From a bacterium (GTDB lineage: Bacteria > Krumholzibacteriota > Krumholzibacteriia > LZORAL124-64-63), in assembly GCA_030635025.1 (NCBI GenBank), contig DAOVZQ010000079.1, positions 1-8,791 of the forward strand: a DNA stretch of 8,791 nt, written 5' to 3'. Position numbers and translations under genes: made by a program. Below are positions 1-5,894 of the stretch, piece by piece. The notes beneath the pieces were generated by a model, which worked only from the letters and a program-made list of their open reading frames with translations, was not told the DNA's origin and did not search any database. How positions within the stretch are numbered: the first letter of the stretch is position 1; the number at the start of each line of letters is the position of its first letter.

Positions 1-495
1 GGCCTCGGCCTGTTCCACTGCGGCGTGGGGACCGCGAAAGACCACGCGGTTGGCGACGGGATCAATGGCGATGTCCTCGCTGATGAACTTCAACGCCTCG
101 GACACGGTTTCGGCGTCGGCATAGTCCAGGTCGAAGACGCGCGTGATCAGGCCCGTGGGCGTACTCAGGGTCTGCACGTCGGCCACGAGGATCGTGTCGC
201 CCACGCGTTCGTACGCGAGCCCGGCCGCCCGGACCACGATGTTCAGGGCTTCCTCGAACGGCGTGTTCTCCATCTGGATGGAGATGATGCGCTGTTCCAC
301 TTCGGGGCTCGTCACGATGTTCAGATTGCTGCGATCGGCGAGAATCTGCAGAATCTCGCTGACGGTCGTACCGCTCGCACGCAACGTGACGAGTTCCGAG
401 CCCTGTACCACCGTCGCCGTCATAGAGACGACCAGGGCGATCAGGACGACGGCCGCGGTGCGGCTCCAGCGTGTGGATCTTTTAGTCATGGTCAT
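1..495 (-). CDS. pilQ: PilQ-type secretin, N-terminal part (cut by window edge)
   Basis: Outer-membrane secretin that forms the gated pore through which the pilus leaves the cell. Only the first 165 codons are visible; the frame is open to base 1. Residues 1-33 look like a Sec signal peptide: a basic start (MTMTKRSTRWSR), a hydrophobic core at about 14-30, and a probable cut after VQG. Residues 34-108 match the STN/N0 domain of secretins (SNLNIV, then NTPFEEALNIVVRAAGLAY, then a short DTILVADV strand). Residues 117-165 look like the start of an N1 (NolW-like) domain (ITRVFDLDYADAETVSEAL, later DPVANRVVFRG). The pore-forming C-terminal domain lies outside the window. I chose the ATG at 495 over the ATG at 489 because AGGAGG at 510-505 is 9 bases upstream of it. 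It follows the pilP-like gene by 19 bases, and last place after pilMNOP fits PilQ. PilQ usually carries AMIN domains before N0; none is seen here. GspD is the alternative, but the pilMNO context favours PilQ. Confidence 0.9.
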   Translation of the reverse strand, partial: MTMTKRSTRWSRTAAVVLIALVVSMTATVVQGSELVTLRASGTTVSEILQILADRSNLNIVTSPEVEQRIISIQMENTPFEEALNIVVRAAGLAYERVGDTILVADVQTLSTPTGLITRVFDLDYADAETVSEALKFISEDIAIDPVANRVVFRGPHAAVEQAEA

Positions 496-514
496 GTCTG
501 GATCCCTCCTCTTA

Positions 515-1009
515 TCATTTCAGGACAACTTCCCTGTCGCCCTTTTTGATCTTGACCGATCTCGAGTCGATTTCGGCCACTTTCCATCCTTTGAATCGAT
601 CGCCGGGGCGAAGCCATTGAGAGCGCACGCCGCCGACACGGATCTGCACGGTCGGACTCACATCGTCGAAAATCAGGGCCGCCAGCCTGGGCCTGATGAA
701 TCTGGCCGCCTTGGTCGGTGCCTTGGCAACGTTTTTAGGTGCCGTCTTCAGATCTATGTCGAACGGACTTTGCAAGTTCGGGTCCAACTGGGCGACCGCG
801 ACCAGGCTGTCCCTTGTGGATACACCCTTCAACTCGTCGGTGATGAGCCGCGTATGCTGGACCGTTTCGGTCGTGAGCTGGATCTTGTCAGCCAGGACGG
901 CGTTCATGGTCTGCTTGCTGCGCAGACCCAGGACAAGGATGATCGCCAGCATCAGTCCGATCCCGATGGTGTAGTGCTTCCTGTCGCTCCAGGGGATAGC
1001 CAAGGTCAT
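515..1009 (-). CDS. pilP: PilP-like (GspC-like) inner-membrane linker to the secretin
   Basis: Protein of 164 residues at the PilP position, between pilO and the secretin. Residues 1-12 are cytoplasmic, 13-29 form one membrane helix (IGIGLMLAIILVLGL), 30-100 are a polar, probably flexible periplasmic stretch containing SPFDID, which recalls the RDPF motif of PilP. Residues 106-164 resemble the HR domain shared by PilP and GspC, a small beta sandwich: RPRLAALIFDD, then VGGVRSQWLRPGD, then GWKVAEIDSRSVKIKKGD. In the family this domain contacts the N0/N1 domains of the secretin, joining the PilNO scaffold to the pore. Classic PilP is a lipoprotein; here there is no lipobox cysteine, and in fact no cysteine at all, so the anchor is a helix as in GspC. 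The ATG at 1009 overlaps the pilO stop (ATGA) and has AGAGGAG a few bases upstream, so translation is probably coupled. The family call rests on context and motif resemblance, since sequence similarity in this group is low. Confidence 0.8.
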   Translation of the reverse strand: MTLAIPWSDRKHYTIGIGLMLAIILVLGLRSKQTMNAVLADKIQLTTETVQHTRLITDELKGVSTRDSLVAVAQLDPNLQSPFDIDLKTAPKNVAKAPTKAARFIRPRLAALIFDDVSPTVQIRVGGVRSQWLRPGDRFKGWKVAEIDSRSVKIKKGDREVVLK

Positions 1010-1536
1010 CGCTCCTCTTTGACGTCGTAGATGGACAGATTGAAACGTCCCTCGAGGCCCAGCCCATCGATCGTGGGCCGGATCTTGAAGGCGTCGATCG
1101 ATGCTAGGCGCGAGCCGTTTTCAATCCTCTGGACAAAATCCTGCATGTCCCGGTATCCGCCCTTGGCGCGCAGCGTGAAACTGTTTTTGCGCAGGGAGCC
1201 AACGTCTTTGTGATCGCTGGTGGTCAGGCCGAGTCGGACCAGTTTGGACTCGTCGAGCAGATTGCTGATATAGGCGATGGGATCACCGTGTGACGTAGTC
1301 TCCAGATCGATAAGGCTTTCCACGTCCAGCAGATCCGCAACAGCGCGACTATCGGATTCGACCATCCGTTGGTGCTCGATCTCGGCGTACAGCCGGGCCT
1401 TTTCCTCCTCGAGGATCATGATTTCCTGCAGCTGCGGCTTCGTGATCATGCCATCGACGGCCAGACCGACGACGAGCAGGATCGCAGCCGTGGCGATGAA
1501 AATATTGAGCTTGGAAAGTGTCAGCTTCTTGTTCAC
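1006..1536 (-). CDS. pilO: PilO-like alignment subcomplex protein
   Basis: Protein of 176 residues with the bitopic plan of PilO: short basic cytoplasmic N terminus (MNKKLTLSK), one membrane helix at about 11-30 (NIFIATAAILLVVGLAV), a charged probable coiled coil at 33-62 (MILEEEKARLYAEIEHQR), and a periplasmic domain at about 80-176 whose alternating strand and helix pattern fits the ferredoxin-like fold of PilO (GYRDMQDFVQRIENGSRLASIDAFKI). PilO pairs with PilN to form the periplasmic scaffold that sets PilM and PilC under the secretin. The start is GTG at 1536; it overlaps the pilN stop (GTGA) and has GAGGAGG at 1550-1544, 7 bases upstream. The 3' end overlaps the next gene by ATGA. The assignment is by architecture and position between pilN and the pilP-like gene. 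Confidence 0.88.
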   Translation of the reverse strand: MNKKLTLSKLNIFIATAAILLVVGLAVDGMITKPQLQEIMILEEEKARLYAEIEHQRMVESDSRAVADLLDVESLIDLETTSHGDPIAYISNLLDESKLVRLGLTTSDHKDVGSLRKNSFTLRAKGGYRDMQDFVQRIENGSRLASIDAFKIRPTIDGLGLEGRFNLSIYDVKEER

Positions 1537-2090
1537 TCGTTTTCCTCCTCGGCCGTGCAGCGCAGGTCGAATTCACCCTTGCCGTCGCTCCTGATATTGC
1601 CGAGCGTGATTCCCGGAAAGTCGCCGTACATCCGTGGGTCGTCGCGCAGGCGATCGATGTATCCGGAGACTTTGTCCAGGGTGGCCGATTTGTCCCGGTA
1701 GTGCCCGCTGATCGTGAAGCTGGCCGGATCCCGTTTCGAGTAGGCCCGGCCTTCCAACTCCTCCAGGGCCAGCGACTCACCGAGGTGCTCGGCGATCGAA
1801 ACGAACTTGGGGGACCAGTCGATGCGGGCCTCGCGAACTTCCAGCATATCCAGGGCGATACTCAGCTCCGGGCGGTCGAGCGTCTCGTTGACGAGACGGT
1901 CTTCGAGGCGTATCAGGTCCTCGCTCAAAGTGTCGACCTGCTCACCCAGCAGCGAGCCGCTCAGGATGAGGGCGCCGACCAGCACTACTTCCAGACCCAG
2001 CAGGCTGAAGAAGACCGCTGTGCTGGCGGCTCGAGTCCGGGCCGCCTTGCGGTTCTGATCGTATTCGGGGTAGAGGTTGATTTTGTACAT
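1533..2090 (-). CDS. pilN: PilN-like alignment subcomplex protein
   Basis: Protein of 185 residues. The cytoplasmic tail MYKINLYPEYDQNRK contains the INL-P motif that in PilN proteins docks in a groove of PilM. One membrane helix follows at about 23-48 (VFFSLLGLEVVLVGALIL), then a likely coiled coil at 49-70 (LSEDLIRLEDRLVNE), then a periplasmic ferredoxin-like domain at about 85-185 (ALEELEGRAY, SFTISGHYRDKSATLDKVSGYIDRL, and a GEFDLRC strand near the end). It forms the inner-membrane scaffold with PilO. The frame stays open upstream to an earlier start at 2270, but that extension lies entirely inside pilM and reads as low-complexity shadow sequence. The ATG at 2090 begins one base after the pilM stop, has a G-rich Shine-Dalgarno at 2105-2100, and starts exactly at the family's conserved tail. 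Confidence 0.9.
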   Translation of the reverse strand: MYKINLYPEYDQNRKAARTRAASTAVFFSLLGLEVVLVGALILSGSLLGEQVDTLSEDLIRLEDRLVNETLDRPELSIALDMLEVREARIDWSPKFVSIAEHLGESLALEELEGRAYSKRDPASFTISGHYRDKSATLDKVSGYIDRLRDDPRMYGDFPGITLGNIRSDGKGEFDLRCTAEEENE

Positions 2091-2091
2091 G

Positions 2092-3060
2092 CTAGTCGTC
2101 CCCCCATCTGCAGAGACCGCAGGCGGTGACCAACTCGGCTCCCCGTGCGGCGACGTCGTCGACGCCTCGGATTTCACTGTTCGCATTGGCCAGGGCATCC
2201 AGCAACTCGACCGGACAGCCGACGGCTTCCGACAGGTCCTGAAGCCGTCCGTCGGCGTAGGCGCCCCCACCGATCAGGTACAAACGTTCGACCTGATGAC
2301 GGTAATGGCCGCGGTAGTAGGTGATCGTTTGCTGGATCTTGTCCGCTAAACGTCGCGTGTAGCGTTCCTGGTCGGCAGCGGAGTCGTTCAGGCTGGACCC
2401 CGGTCCGAGATTTCGGCTGAGCAGTCCACTTCCGTGTCCGACGATGTGCATGGCGGCATGACGGCCGCCCAGGTCGACCAGTCCGGTGACCTTGCCGGTC
2501 GATTCCGTGGTGGCCAGGTATGCGTAGAGTTCGTTCAACCCGGCCAACGGTTCGAGATCCACGACTTTGGGCTCGAGACCCAGTCGGGCCAGGATCGACA
2601 GCGTGTAGTCGCGGGCCTCGCGGGGGATGGCTGCGAAAAGAACACGGGACTGGGCCGCCTCTCCGGTTCCCTCTTTGTGGGCCGCACCCAGCAGTTGTCC
2701 GTCCAGCACCGGATCCGCGACGCCGTCGAGGTTCATGTGCTTTTGCGACTCGAAGGGCAGGGCCCGGATCAAGTCTTCCGCATTGAGGGGCGGGGTGACG
2801 GCTTCCTGGAGCATGCTCTCCTGCCAGCCGACCGTCACAGCGATGCGTCCCAGCTTGTGCTTGCTCAGATCCAGGCGTGACATGAGTGTCTTGAGCGCAT
2901 CGGCTGCCCGTGTAATGCGATCGTTCGTCGCCGACGATTCGTAGGGTTCGATCCCTGCATGGGTGATCTCTTCGAGACGGGTCTGTCCCGTACCGCGCAC
3001 GAGCTTTACGCTCGTGGAGCCGATGTCGATCCCCGTTCGGATTGTCTGATTTCCAAACAA
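2092..3060 (-). CDS. pilM: PilM, actin-like cytoplasmic T4P assembly protein
   Basis: Cytoplasmic actin/FtsA-fold ATP-binding protein of 322 residues that holds the N-terminal tail of PilN. Visible signatures: phosphate-1 motif GIDIGSTSVKLV at 10-21, an early conserved segment NAEDLIRALPFESQKHM at 93-109, VVDLEPLAGLNELYAY at 167-181, phosphate-2 region LVDLGGRHAAMHIVGHGSG at 194-212, a helix DKIQQTITYYRGHY at 240-253, and the adenosine-site LIGGGAYADG at 262-271. No membrane helix is present, as expected. The start is TTG at 3060, preceded by AAGGAGGA with AGGAGG at 3072-3067, 6 bases away. No ATG is as well placed, and this start puts the GIDIGS motif at the usual distance from the N terminus. 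The gene follows pilX by 21 bases and is followed by pilN after one base. The length is slightly short for the family but all motifs are in place. Confidence 0.95.
   Translation of the reverse strand: MFGNQTIRTGIDIGSTSVKLVRGTGQTRLEEITHAGIEPYESSATNDRITRAADALKTLMSRLDLSKHKLGRIAVTVGWQESMLQEAVTPPLNAEDLIRALPFESQKHMNLDGVADPVLDGQLLGAAHKEGTGEAAQSRVLFAAIPREARDYTLSILARLGLEPKVVDLEPLAGLNELYAYLATTESTGKVTGLVDLGGRHAAMHIVGHGSGLLSRNLGPGSSLNDSAADQERYTRRLADKIQQTITYYRGHYRHQVERLYLIGGGAYADGRLQDLSEAVGCPVELLDALANANSEIRGVDDVAARGAELVTACGLCRWGDD
2100..2105 (-). promoter_or_regulatory. Ribosome binding site that fixes the pilN start
   Basis: GGGGGGA on the minus strand lies 9 bases before the ATG at 2090, inside the last codons of pilM. 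It supports the short start over the in-frame upstream start at 2270. The match to the Shine-Dalgarno consensus is moderate, and coupling to pilM translation may compensate. Confidence 0.5.
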
Positions 3061-3066
3061 GCGGGT

Positions 3067-3072
3067 CCTCCT
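3067..3072 (-). promoter_or_regulatory. Ribosome binding site supporting the TTG start of pilM
   Basis: AGGAGG on the minus strand, 6 bases before the TTG at 3060. It lies in the 21-base gap after the pilX stop. The near-perfect consensus compensates for the weak initiation codon and gives pilM an independent initiation site at the head of the pilMNOPQ block. Confidence 0.75.
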
Positions 3073-3081
3073 TGCCTGCCG

Positions 3082-4425
3082 TCAGTTGCTGGCCAGTTCG
3101 TGCCAGCTGATGGTTTTCAGAGTGCCTGATACCCGGCCCGGCCATTGCTGAACAATCGCCTCGGGGATATCCGCCATGAAGCTGCCGTCGTGCGTGAAAT
3201 ACAGTCGACCGAGGCTGTAGAAGTCCCCGAGCGTGATGAACGTGCCGGTCATCCTGAATCCGTGATGGCCGAACAGGTTGAACGAGGCGTTCCAGTTGCC
3301 GGTCAGATACGTCAGGGCGGGCGAGTTCTCGTCGCCCAGTTCGGCGTTGCTGCCCGCAAAGAGCAACTCGGCGATGATGTCCACGCCGTTCAAGGGGCGC
3401 ATGCGCGTGTTGTAGACGAGCGTCATGCCGCCGGTCCAGTAGCCGGGTTCGGACAGCTGAGCCGTGCCCACGCCGTTGAACCTCGTGTTGATGATCGTCG
3501 ACCTGATCTCCGATTGGTTACTACCCTGGATGAAAACGTGTGCGACGCCGTCGTCACCCGGCGGATCGATCAGGGGAACCTCGCCGAAGTTGATGACGAC
3601 GGAGTTGTCGCCGACCTCGCGCCGGAAGAGCCCGGTCGTCTGATTGAAGTATTGATCGACCGTTGAGCTGCTGTGGAATCTGAAGGTAAACGCCGAAAGG
3701 TATGGATTATAGGTCGTTACACTTGTCAGGCTGTCGCCCATGCTCGACGTGATGTCGTTCCCGTCGCGGTCAAAGATGCGCGCCTGGGGTGTACCGTCGA
3801 TTATGGTGCCGTGTACGAAGTAGTACGTGTCATCGGCGAACTGGTCCGGTCCCGTGAAGATTGGGGGAGGCGTGATCTCGAAGCCCTCGGTCAACGTGCC
3901 GCACTGGAAACCGTTGTTTCTCATGCCGAACCAGGCGAAGCCGTTGACGTGAGCCTGTCCCTCCACACAGGTTCGGCCGACGCAGATGGCATCGCCGCCG
4001 ATCAGGAATGCGAGGCCCAGGCCGCTGGGAGGGATCTCGGCCAGCATTTCGAGCCGGCGCTGGGCCTGGTCGACGGTACCGGAGGAGCTGATGCGTACGA
4101 CATCGTTGGCCAGGCCGGTGATTGTAGTGTCGGCGATCGACAGGCTGTACTTTCCGTTGCCGAACGTGACGTCCGTCCAACCGTCACGCCAGCTGCGATC
4201 CTGGATCAGACGGGCACGCGCACGCTCGATGGCGCTGTCGGCCAGAAAGAAAGCCTCTTCCGAACTGTGCTGATGACGCGCCACGCGGACTTCCGACGAC
4301 GTCGTCGAGACGACGGCGGCGCTGCCGATCAGGACCACGAAGGCGAAAACAGTGACAACAAGCAGGACATAGCCGCTCTCGCCGTCCCGCCGTTTCGTGG
4401 TTGTTCGTCGTCTACTGTTCGACAT
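3082..4425 (-). CDS. Large PilX-like (GspK-like) minor pilin with unassigned ectodomain
   Basis: Protein of 447 residues (ATG numbering). A very basic leader (RRRTTTKRRDGESG) is followed by a hydrophobic helix at about 19-41 beginning at a possible Gly-18/Tyr-19 prepilin peptidase site (YVLLVVTVFAF). The next helix, HSSEEAFFLADSAIERARARL at about 53-73, is the hallmark of the PilX N-terminal domain. Mature position 5 is Val, not Glu; loss of Glu5 is known for GspK, the tip subunit of type II secretion. A short pilin-like segment runs to about residue 130 and ends at AEIPPSGLG. The remaining 310 residues are rich in Gly, Asn, Thr and aromatics in short strand-like blocks (GGDAICVGRTCVEGQAHVNG; later LLFAGSNAEL, TYLTGNWNASFNLFG, TGTFITLGDF), suggesting a beta-rich, perhaps solenoid, extracellular domain. 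Cysteines are at 148, 153 and 175. I do not recognise this domain. The ATG at 4425 was chosen over an in-frame TTG at 4431 because GGAG at 4437-4434 is 8 bases before the ATG and only 2 from the TTG. The pilW-like gene ends 2 bases upstream. Probable role: pilus tip or priming, possibly adhesion. Confidence 0.8.
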   Translation of the reverse strand: MSNSRRRTTTKRRDGESGYVLLVVTVFAFVVLIGSAAVVSTTSSEVRVARHQHSSEEAFFLADSAIERARARLIQDRSWRDGWTDVTFGNGKYSLSIADTTITGLANDVVRISSSGTVDQAQRRLEMLAEIPPSGLGLAFLIGGDAICVGRTCVEGQAHVNGFAWFGMRNNGFQCGTLTEGFEITPPPIFTGPDQFADDTYYFVHGTIIDGTPQARIFDRDGNDITSSMGDSLTSVTTYNPYLSAFTFRFHSSSTVDQYFNQTTGLFRREVGDNSVVINFGEVPLIDPPGDDGVAHVFIQGSNQSEIRSTIINTRFNGVGTAQLSEPGYWTGGMTLVYNTRMRPLNGVDIIAELLFAGSNAELGDENSPALTYLTGNWNASFNLFGHHGFRMTGTFITLGDFYSLGRLYFTHDGSFMADIPEAIVQQWPGRVSGTLKTISWHELASN

Positions 4426-4427
4426 AG

Positions 4428-4913
4428 TCAAAACTCCAGGGTTCGATTCCTGATTGAAACCGTGTTCAGCTCACTCAGCTTCACGCCTTCGGACGAAGTG
4501 AGCTCCAGATCGACCGTCACGCTGGTGGTGTCCTCGTTGGCGGTTATCCCGAAACGGGTACAATCCAACTCCGCCATGTCCACGCCGTTCTGCTGCAGCC
4601 GTGGACCGTCATTCCCCGATTGAAGCTGATAGGTGTAGGTCACCGATCCGCTCAGATCGCGCAACCGGAACCCATTGGCGCCTGTAATCTCGATCCGGTT
4701 GGCGCCCCGGATGGCGCGTGCCATCGTCGCAGTGACAACCGTCGTGTGCTGTTGAAGCGAGGCCCTGGTCTGGCTGCGCGCCATGGCCTTCTGGTTGACA
4801 ATCACGATATTGCCCAGGGCGAAGAGCACGATTCCGGAAGCCATGATCGCAACCATCAGCTCGATCAGGGTCACACCGCGTTCGCGGCGTCTCAATTGGT
4901 AGTCCCTGTCCAA
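4428..4913 (-). CDS. PilW/GspJ-like minor pilin
   Basis: Type IV prepilin of 161 residues. The leader MDRDYQLRRRERG ends at a textbook prepilin peptidase site, G13 followed by VTLIELM, with Glu at mature position 5. The hydrophobic helix runs to about residue 39 (VAIMASGIVLFALGNIVIV). The remainder (HTTVVTATMARAIRGANRIEI, RLRDLSGSVTYTYQL, then a strand-rich end) follows the PilW/GspJ pattern, though it is much shorter than typical PilW and nearer to GspJ in size. One cysteine, at 118. The frame stays open far upstream, but that part lies inside the preceding prepilin gene and is shadow. Two TTG starts compete: 4913, with GAGGAG 6 bases upstream (preferred), and 4895, which overlaps the previous stop as TTGA, has only a weak AGGGA, and would give the 7-residue leader MRRRERG. 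Both give the same mature protein. Second of three minor pilin genes; expected to join the tip-priming complex. Confidence 0.85.
   Translation of the reverse strand: MDRDYQLRRRERGVTLIELMVAIMASGIVLFALGNIVIVNQKAMARSQTRASLQQHTTVVTATMARAIRGANRIEITGANGFRLRDLSGSVTYTYQLQSGNDGPRLQQNGVDMAELDCTRFGITANEDTTSVTVDLELTSSEGVKLSELNTVSIRNRTLEF
4434..4437 (-). promoter_or_regulatory. Ribosome binding site that fixes the pilX-like start
   Basis: GGAG on the minus strand lies 8 bases before the ATG at 4425 but only 2 bases before the alternative in-frame TTG at 4431, so it favours the ATG. It sits within the last codons of the pilW-like gene. Confidence 0.6.
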
Positions 4914-5338
4914 GGCAGGCTCCTCGCGATGATGGTCGAACAACTCAGCGAACGGGGTACGTCGCCCCCGTCCAGGGTCTCGTTCCAGGTTATGGTCACG
5001 GTGATCGTGGAGGCCTGGAGCTCGGGGCTGCCGGTCGCCACGGCGTGGGAGACCACGAAATCGCGGCCGTCCAGTACGTACGTCGTGTCCGTCGCGGCCA
5101 GGTTGGCCAGGTCGTCGTAGCGTTGGTAACGACGAACCCGTTCCAGGCGAGATCTGGCCACGCCGGAGGCTTTGCGCCAATGATCTTCACCCAGCATCTG
5201 TTTGTGGCCGCGGGCATGAAACTGGGCCATGCCGAAAAAGACGAGCAGGAGCATGAACGACGCCACCATCACCTCTACCAGGGTGAATCCGGCGGCGAAG
5301 CGCCTGAGCCGTGTCCGACGGCCGATTGGTCTCTTCAT
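4892..5338 (-). CDS. PilV/GspI-like minor pilin
   Basis: Type IV prepilin of 148 residues. The 17-residue basic leader MKRPIGRRTRLRRFAAG ends at the peptidase site G17, followed by FTLVEVM with Glu at mature position 5. The hydrophobic helix continues to about residue 40 (ASFMLLLVFFGMAQF). The next helix contains KASGVARSRLERVRRYQRYDD at 56-76, matching the 'A..LA.SRLE.....YD.L' pattern common to PilV and GspI. A strand-rich domain follows (STITVTITWNE at 110-120). One cysteine, at 133. The frame could start at GTG 5353 (adding MGDDD), but the ATG at 5338 has GGGAG at 5351-5347 with 8-base spacing. It is the first gene after the hairpin downstream of pilA and probably overlaps the next prepilin gene by 22 bases. 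Expected role: subunit of the minor-pilin tip complex that primes assembly. Confidence 0.87.
   Translation of the reverse strand: MKRPIGRRTRLRRFAAGFTLVEVMVASFMLLLVFFGMAQFHARGHKQMLGEDHWRKASGVARSRLERVRRYQRYDDLANLAATDTTYVLDGRDFVVSHAVATGSPELQASTITVTITWNETLDGGDVPRSLSCSTIIARSLPWTGTTN
4920..4925 (-). promoter_or_regulatory. Ribosome binding site supporting a TTG start for the pilW-like gene
   Basis: GAGGAG on the minus strand, 6 bases before the TTG at 4913, inside the 3' end of the pilV-like gene. It is the best Shine-Dalgarno near the prepilin leader and is the reason for choosing 4913 over 4895. Confidence 0.6.
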
Positions 5339-5346
5339 GTCGTCAT

Positions 5347-5351
5347 CTCCC
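5347..5351 (-). promoter_or_regulatory. Ribosome binding site that fixes the pilV-like start
   Basis: GGGAG on the minus strand, 8 bases before the ATG at 5338. It overlaps the alternative GTG start at 5353 and therefore argues against it. It lies just downstream of the intergenic hairpin that follows pilA. Confidence 0.6.
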
Positions 5352-5364
5352 ACGACGGGTGAAC

Positions 5365-5391
5365 GGGGGCCGACCTGTTGGTCGGGCCCCC
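5365..5391 (-). terminator. Strong hairpin between pilA and the minor pilins (partial terminator or mRNA stabiliser)
   Basis: On the transcript the arms GGGGGCCCGACC (5391-5380) and GGTCGGCCCCC (5375-5365) pair around the 4-base loop AACA, 11 base pairs with one bulged C. An outer pairing of CGGGTGA (5405-5399) with TCACCCG (5362-5356) extends the structure. The inner stem begins 18 bases after the pilA stop. No run of U follows, so it is not a textbook intrinsic terminator. The position suggests attenuation of read-through, or a 3' cap on a pilA-only transcript, so that the major pilin is made in excess over the minor pilins. The pairing is seen directly; the role is inferred. Confidence 0.7.
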
Positions 5392-5409
5392 ATGTCTGTC
5401 ACCCGCCCG

Positions 5410-5844
5410 TTACAGGCCTGCCACTACGGGCGGATTGCCGTTGCGGTTGATGTTCGGCACCGTGATGGTCACGGTCACGCCTCGCATCTTTCGACCGCCG
5501 CGGCCGGTGGCCTGGATGGTCAGTGCGCTTGTGTTCGCATTACCTCCACCGCCGGCGGTGATGGCATAGGTGAACAGATCACTCTGTGTCAGATCAACGA
5601 TGCCCCCGGCACCGGACGGCCAGATCGGGTTGCCCACGGTATTGGGGTTCTCGATGGCCCAGGACTTGGCGGCCGTAACGACCTCGCCGATCTTGCCGGT
5701 CGCTTCTGACACTCGTGCGTTCTTGATGTACTTGCTGTACATCGGGACCGCGACGGCCGACAGGACGCCGACGATCACGACAACGACCATCAGCTCGACC
5801 ATGGTGAAGCCCTTCTGATTGGGCTGCTTGCGGAATCGGTTCAT
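5410..5844 (-). CDS. pilA: PilA, major type IV pilin precursor
   Basis: Prepilin of 144 residues, mature form 132. The 12-residue leader MNRFRKQPNQKG is cut by the prepilin peptidase before FTMVELM; mature Phe1 (N-methylated in the family) and Glu5 are present. The hydrophobic helix (VVVVIVGVLSAVAVP) carries the conserved Pro at mature position 22, then YSKYIKNARVSEATGKIGEVVTAA continues the amphipathic helix. The globular domain is small, Gly/Asn/Thr rich (TAGGGGNANTS at 97-107) and ends PPVVAGL. It has no cysteine, so it lacks the C-terminal disulfide loop of Pseudomonas and Neisseria pilins. AGGAGG at 5857-5852, 7 bases before the ATG at 5844, is the best ribosome site in the cluster, fitting high expression. 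The frame extends upstream to 5958, but that part overlaps the end of pilC and is not pilin-like. Hairpins lie on both sides of the gene, and it is the only gene with sizeable gaps on both flanks, which marks it as the bulk subunit. A GspG-like pseudopilin is the alternative. Confidence 0.92.
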   Translation of the reverse strand: MNRFRKQPNQKGFTMVELMVVVVIVGVLSAVAVPMYSKYIKNARVSEATGKIGEVVTAAKSWAIENPNTVGNPIWPSGAGGIVDLTQSDLFTYAITAGGGGNANTSALTIQATGRGGRKMRGVTVTITVPNINRNGNPPVVAGL

Positions 5845-5894
5845 CCTTGTTCCTCCTTCTGCTCTTGCAGTTGTTCCCCCGGACGAAAATTCAA

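Noticed and set aside
143..1030. Plus-strand open frame of 295 codons opposite pilO/pilP/pilQ
   Set aside because: It crosses three well-supported minus-strand genes, including their ribosome sites and junctions; the composition is typical of an antisense shadow in GC-rich DNA.
2091..2270. N-terminal extension of pilN to 2270
   Set aside because: It lies wholly inside pilM, reads as low-quality sequence, and the conserved PilM-binding tail starts exactly at 2090.
2174..3145. Minus-strand open frame of 323 codons overlapping pilM in another frame
   Set aside because: The translation is Arg/Gly/Pro/His-rich without motifs, whereas the pilM frame carries all actin-fold signatures.
3673..4623. 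Long plus-strand open frame (316 codons) antisense to the PilX-like and PilW-like genes
   Set aside because: It spans two minus-strand genes with clear family features, and its translation has no recognisable motif and biased GC-rich shadow composition.
4914..5180. N-terminal extension of the pilW-like gene to 5180
   Set aside because: It would place 89 Arg/Pro/Gly-rich residues before a classic prepilin leader, and it overlaps the pilV-like gene in another frame.
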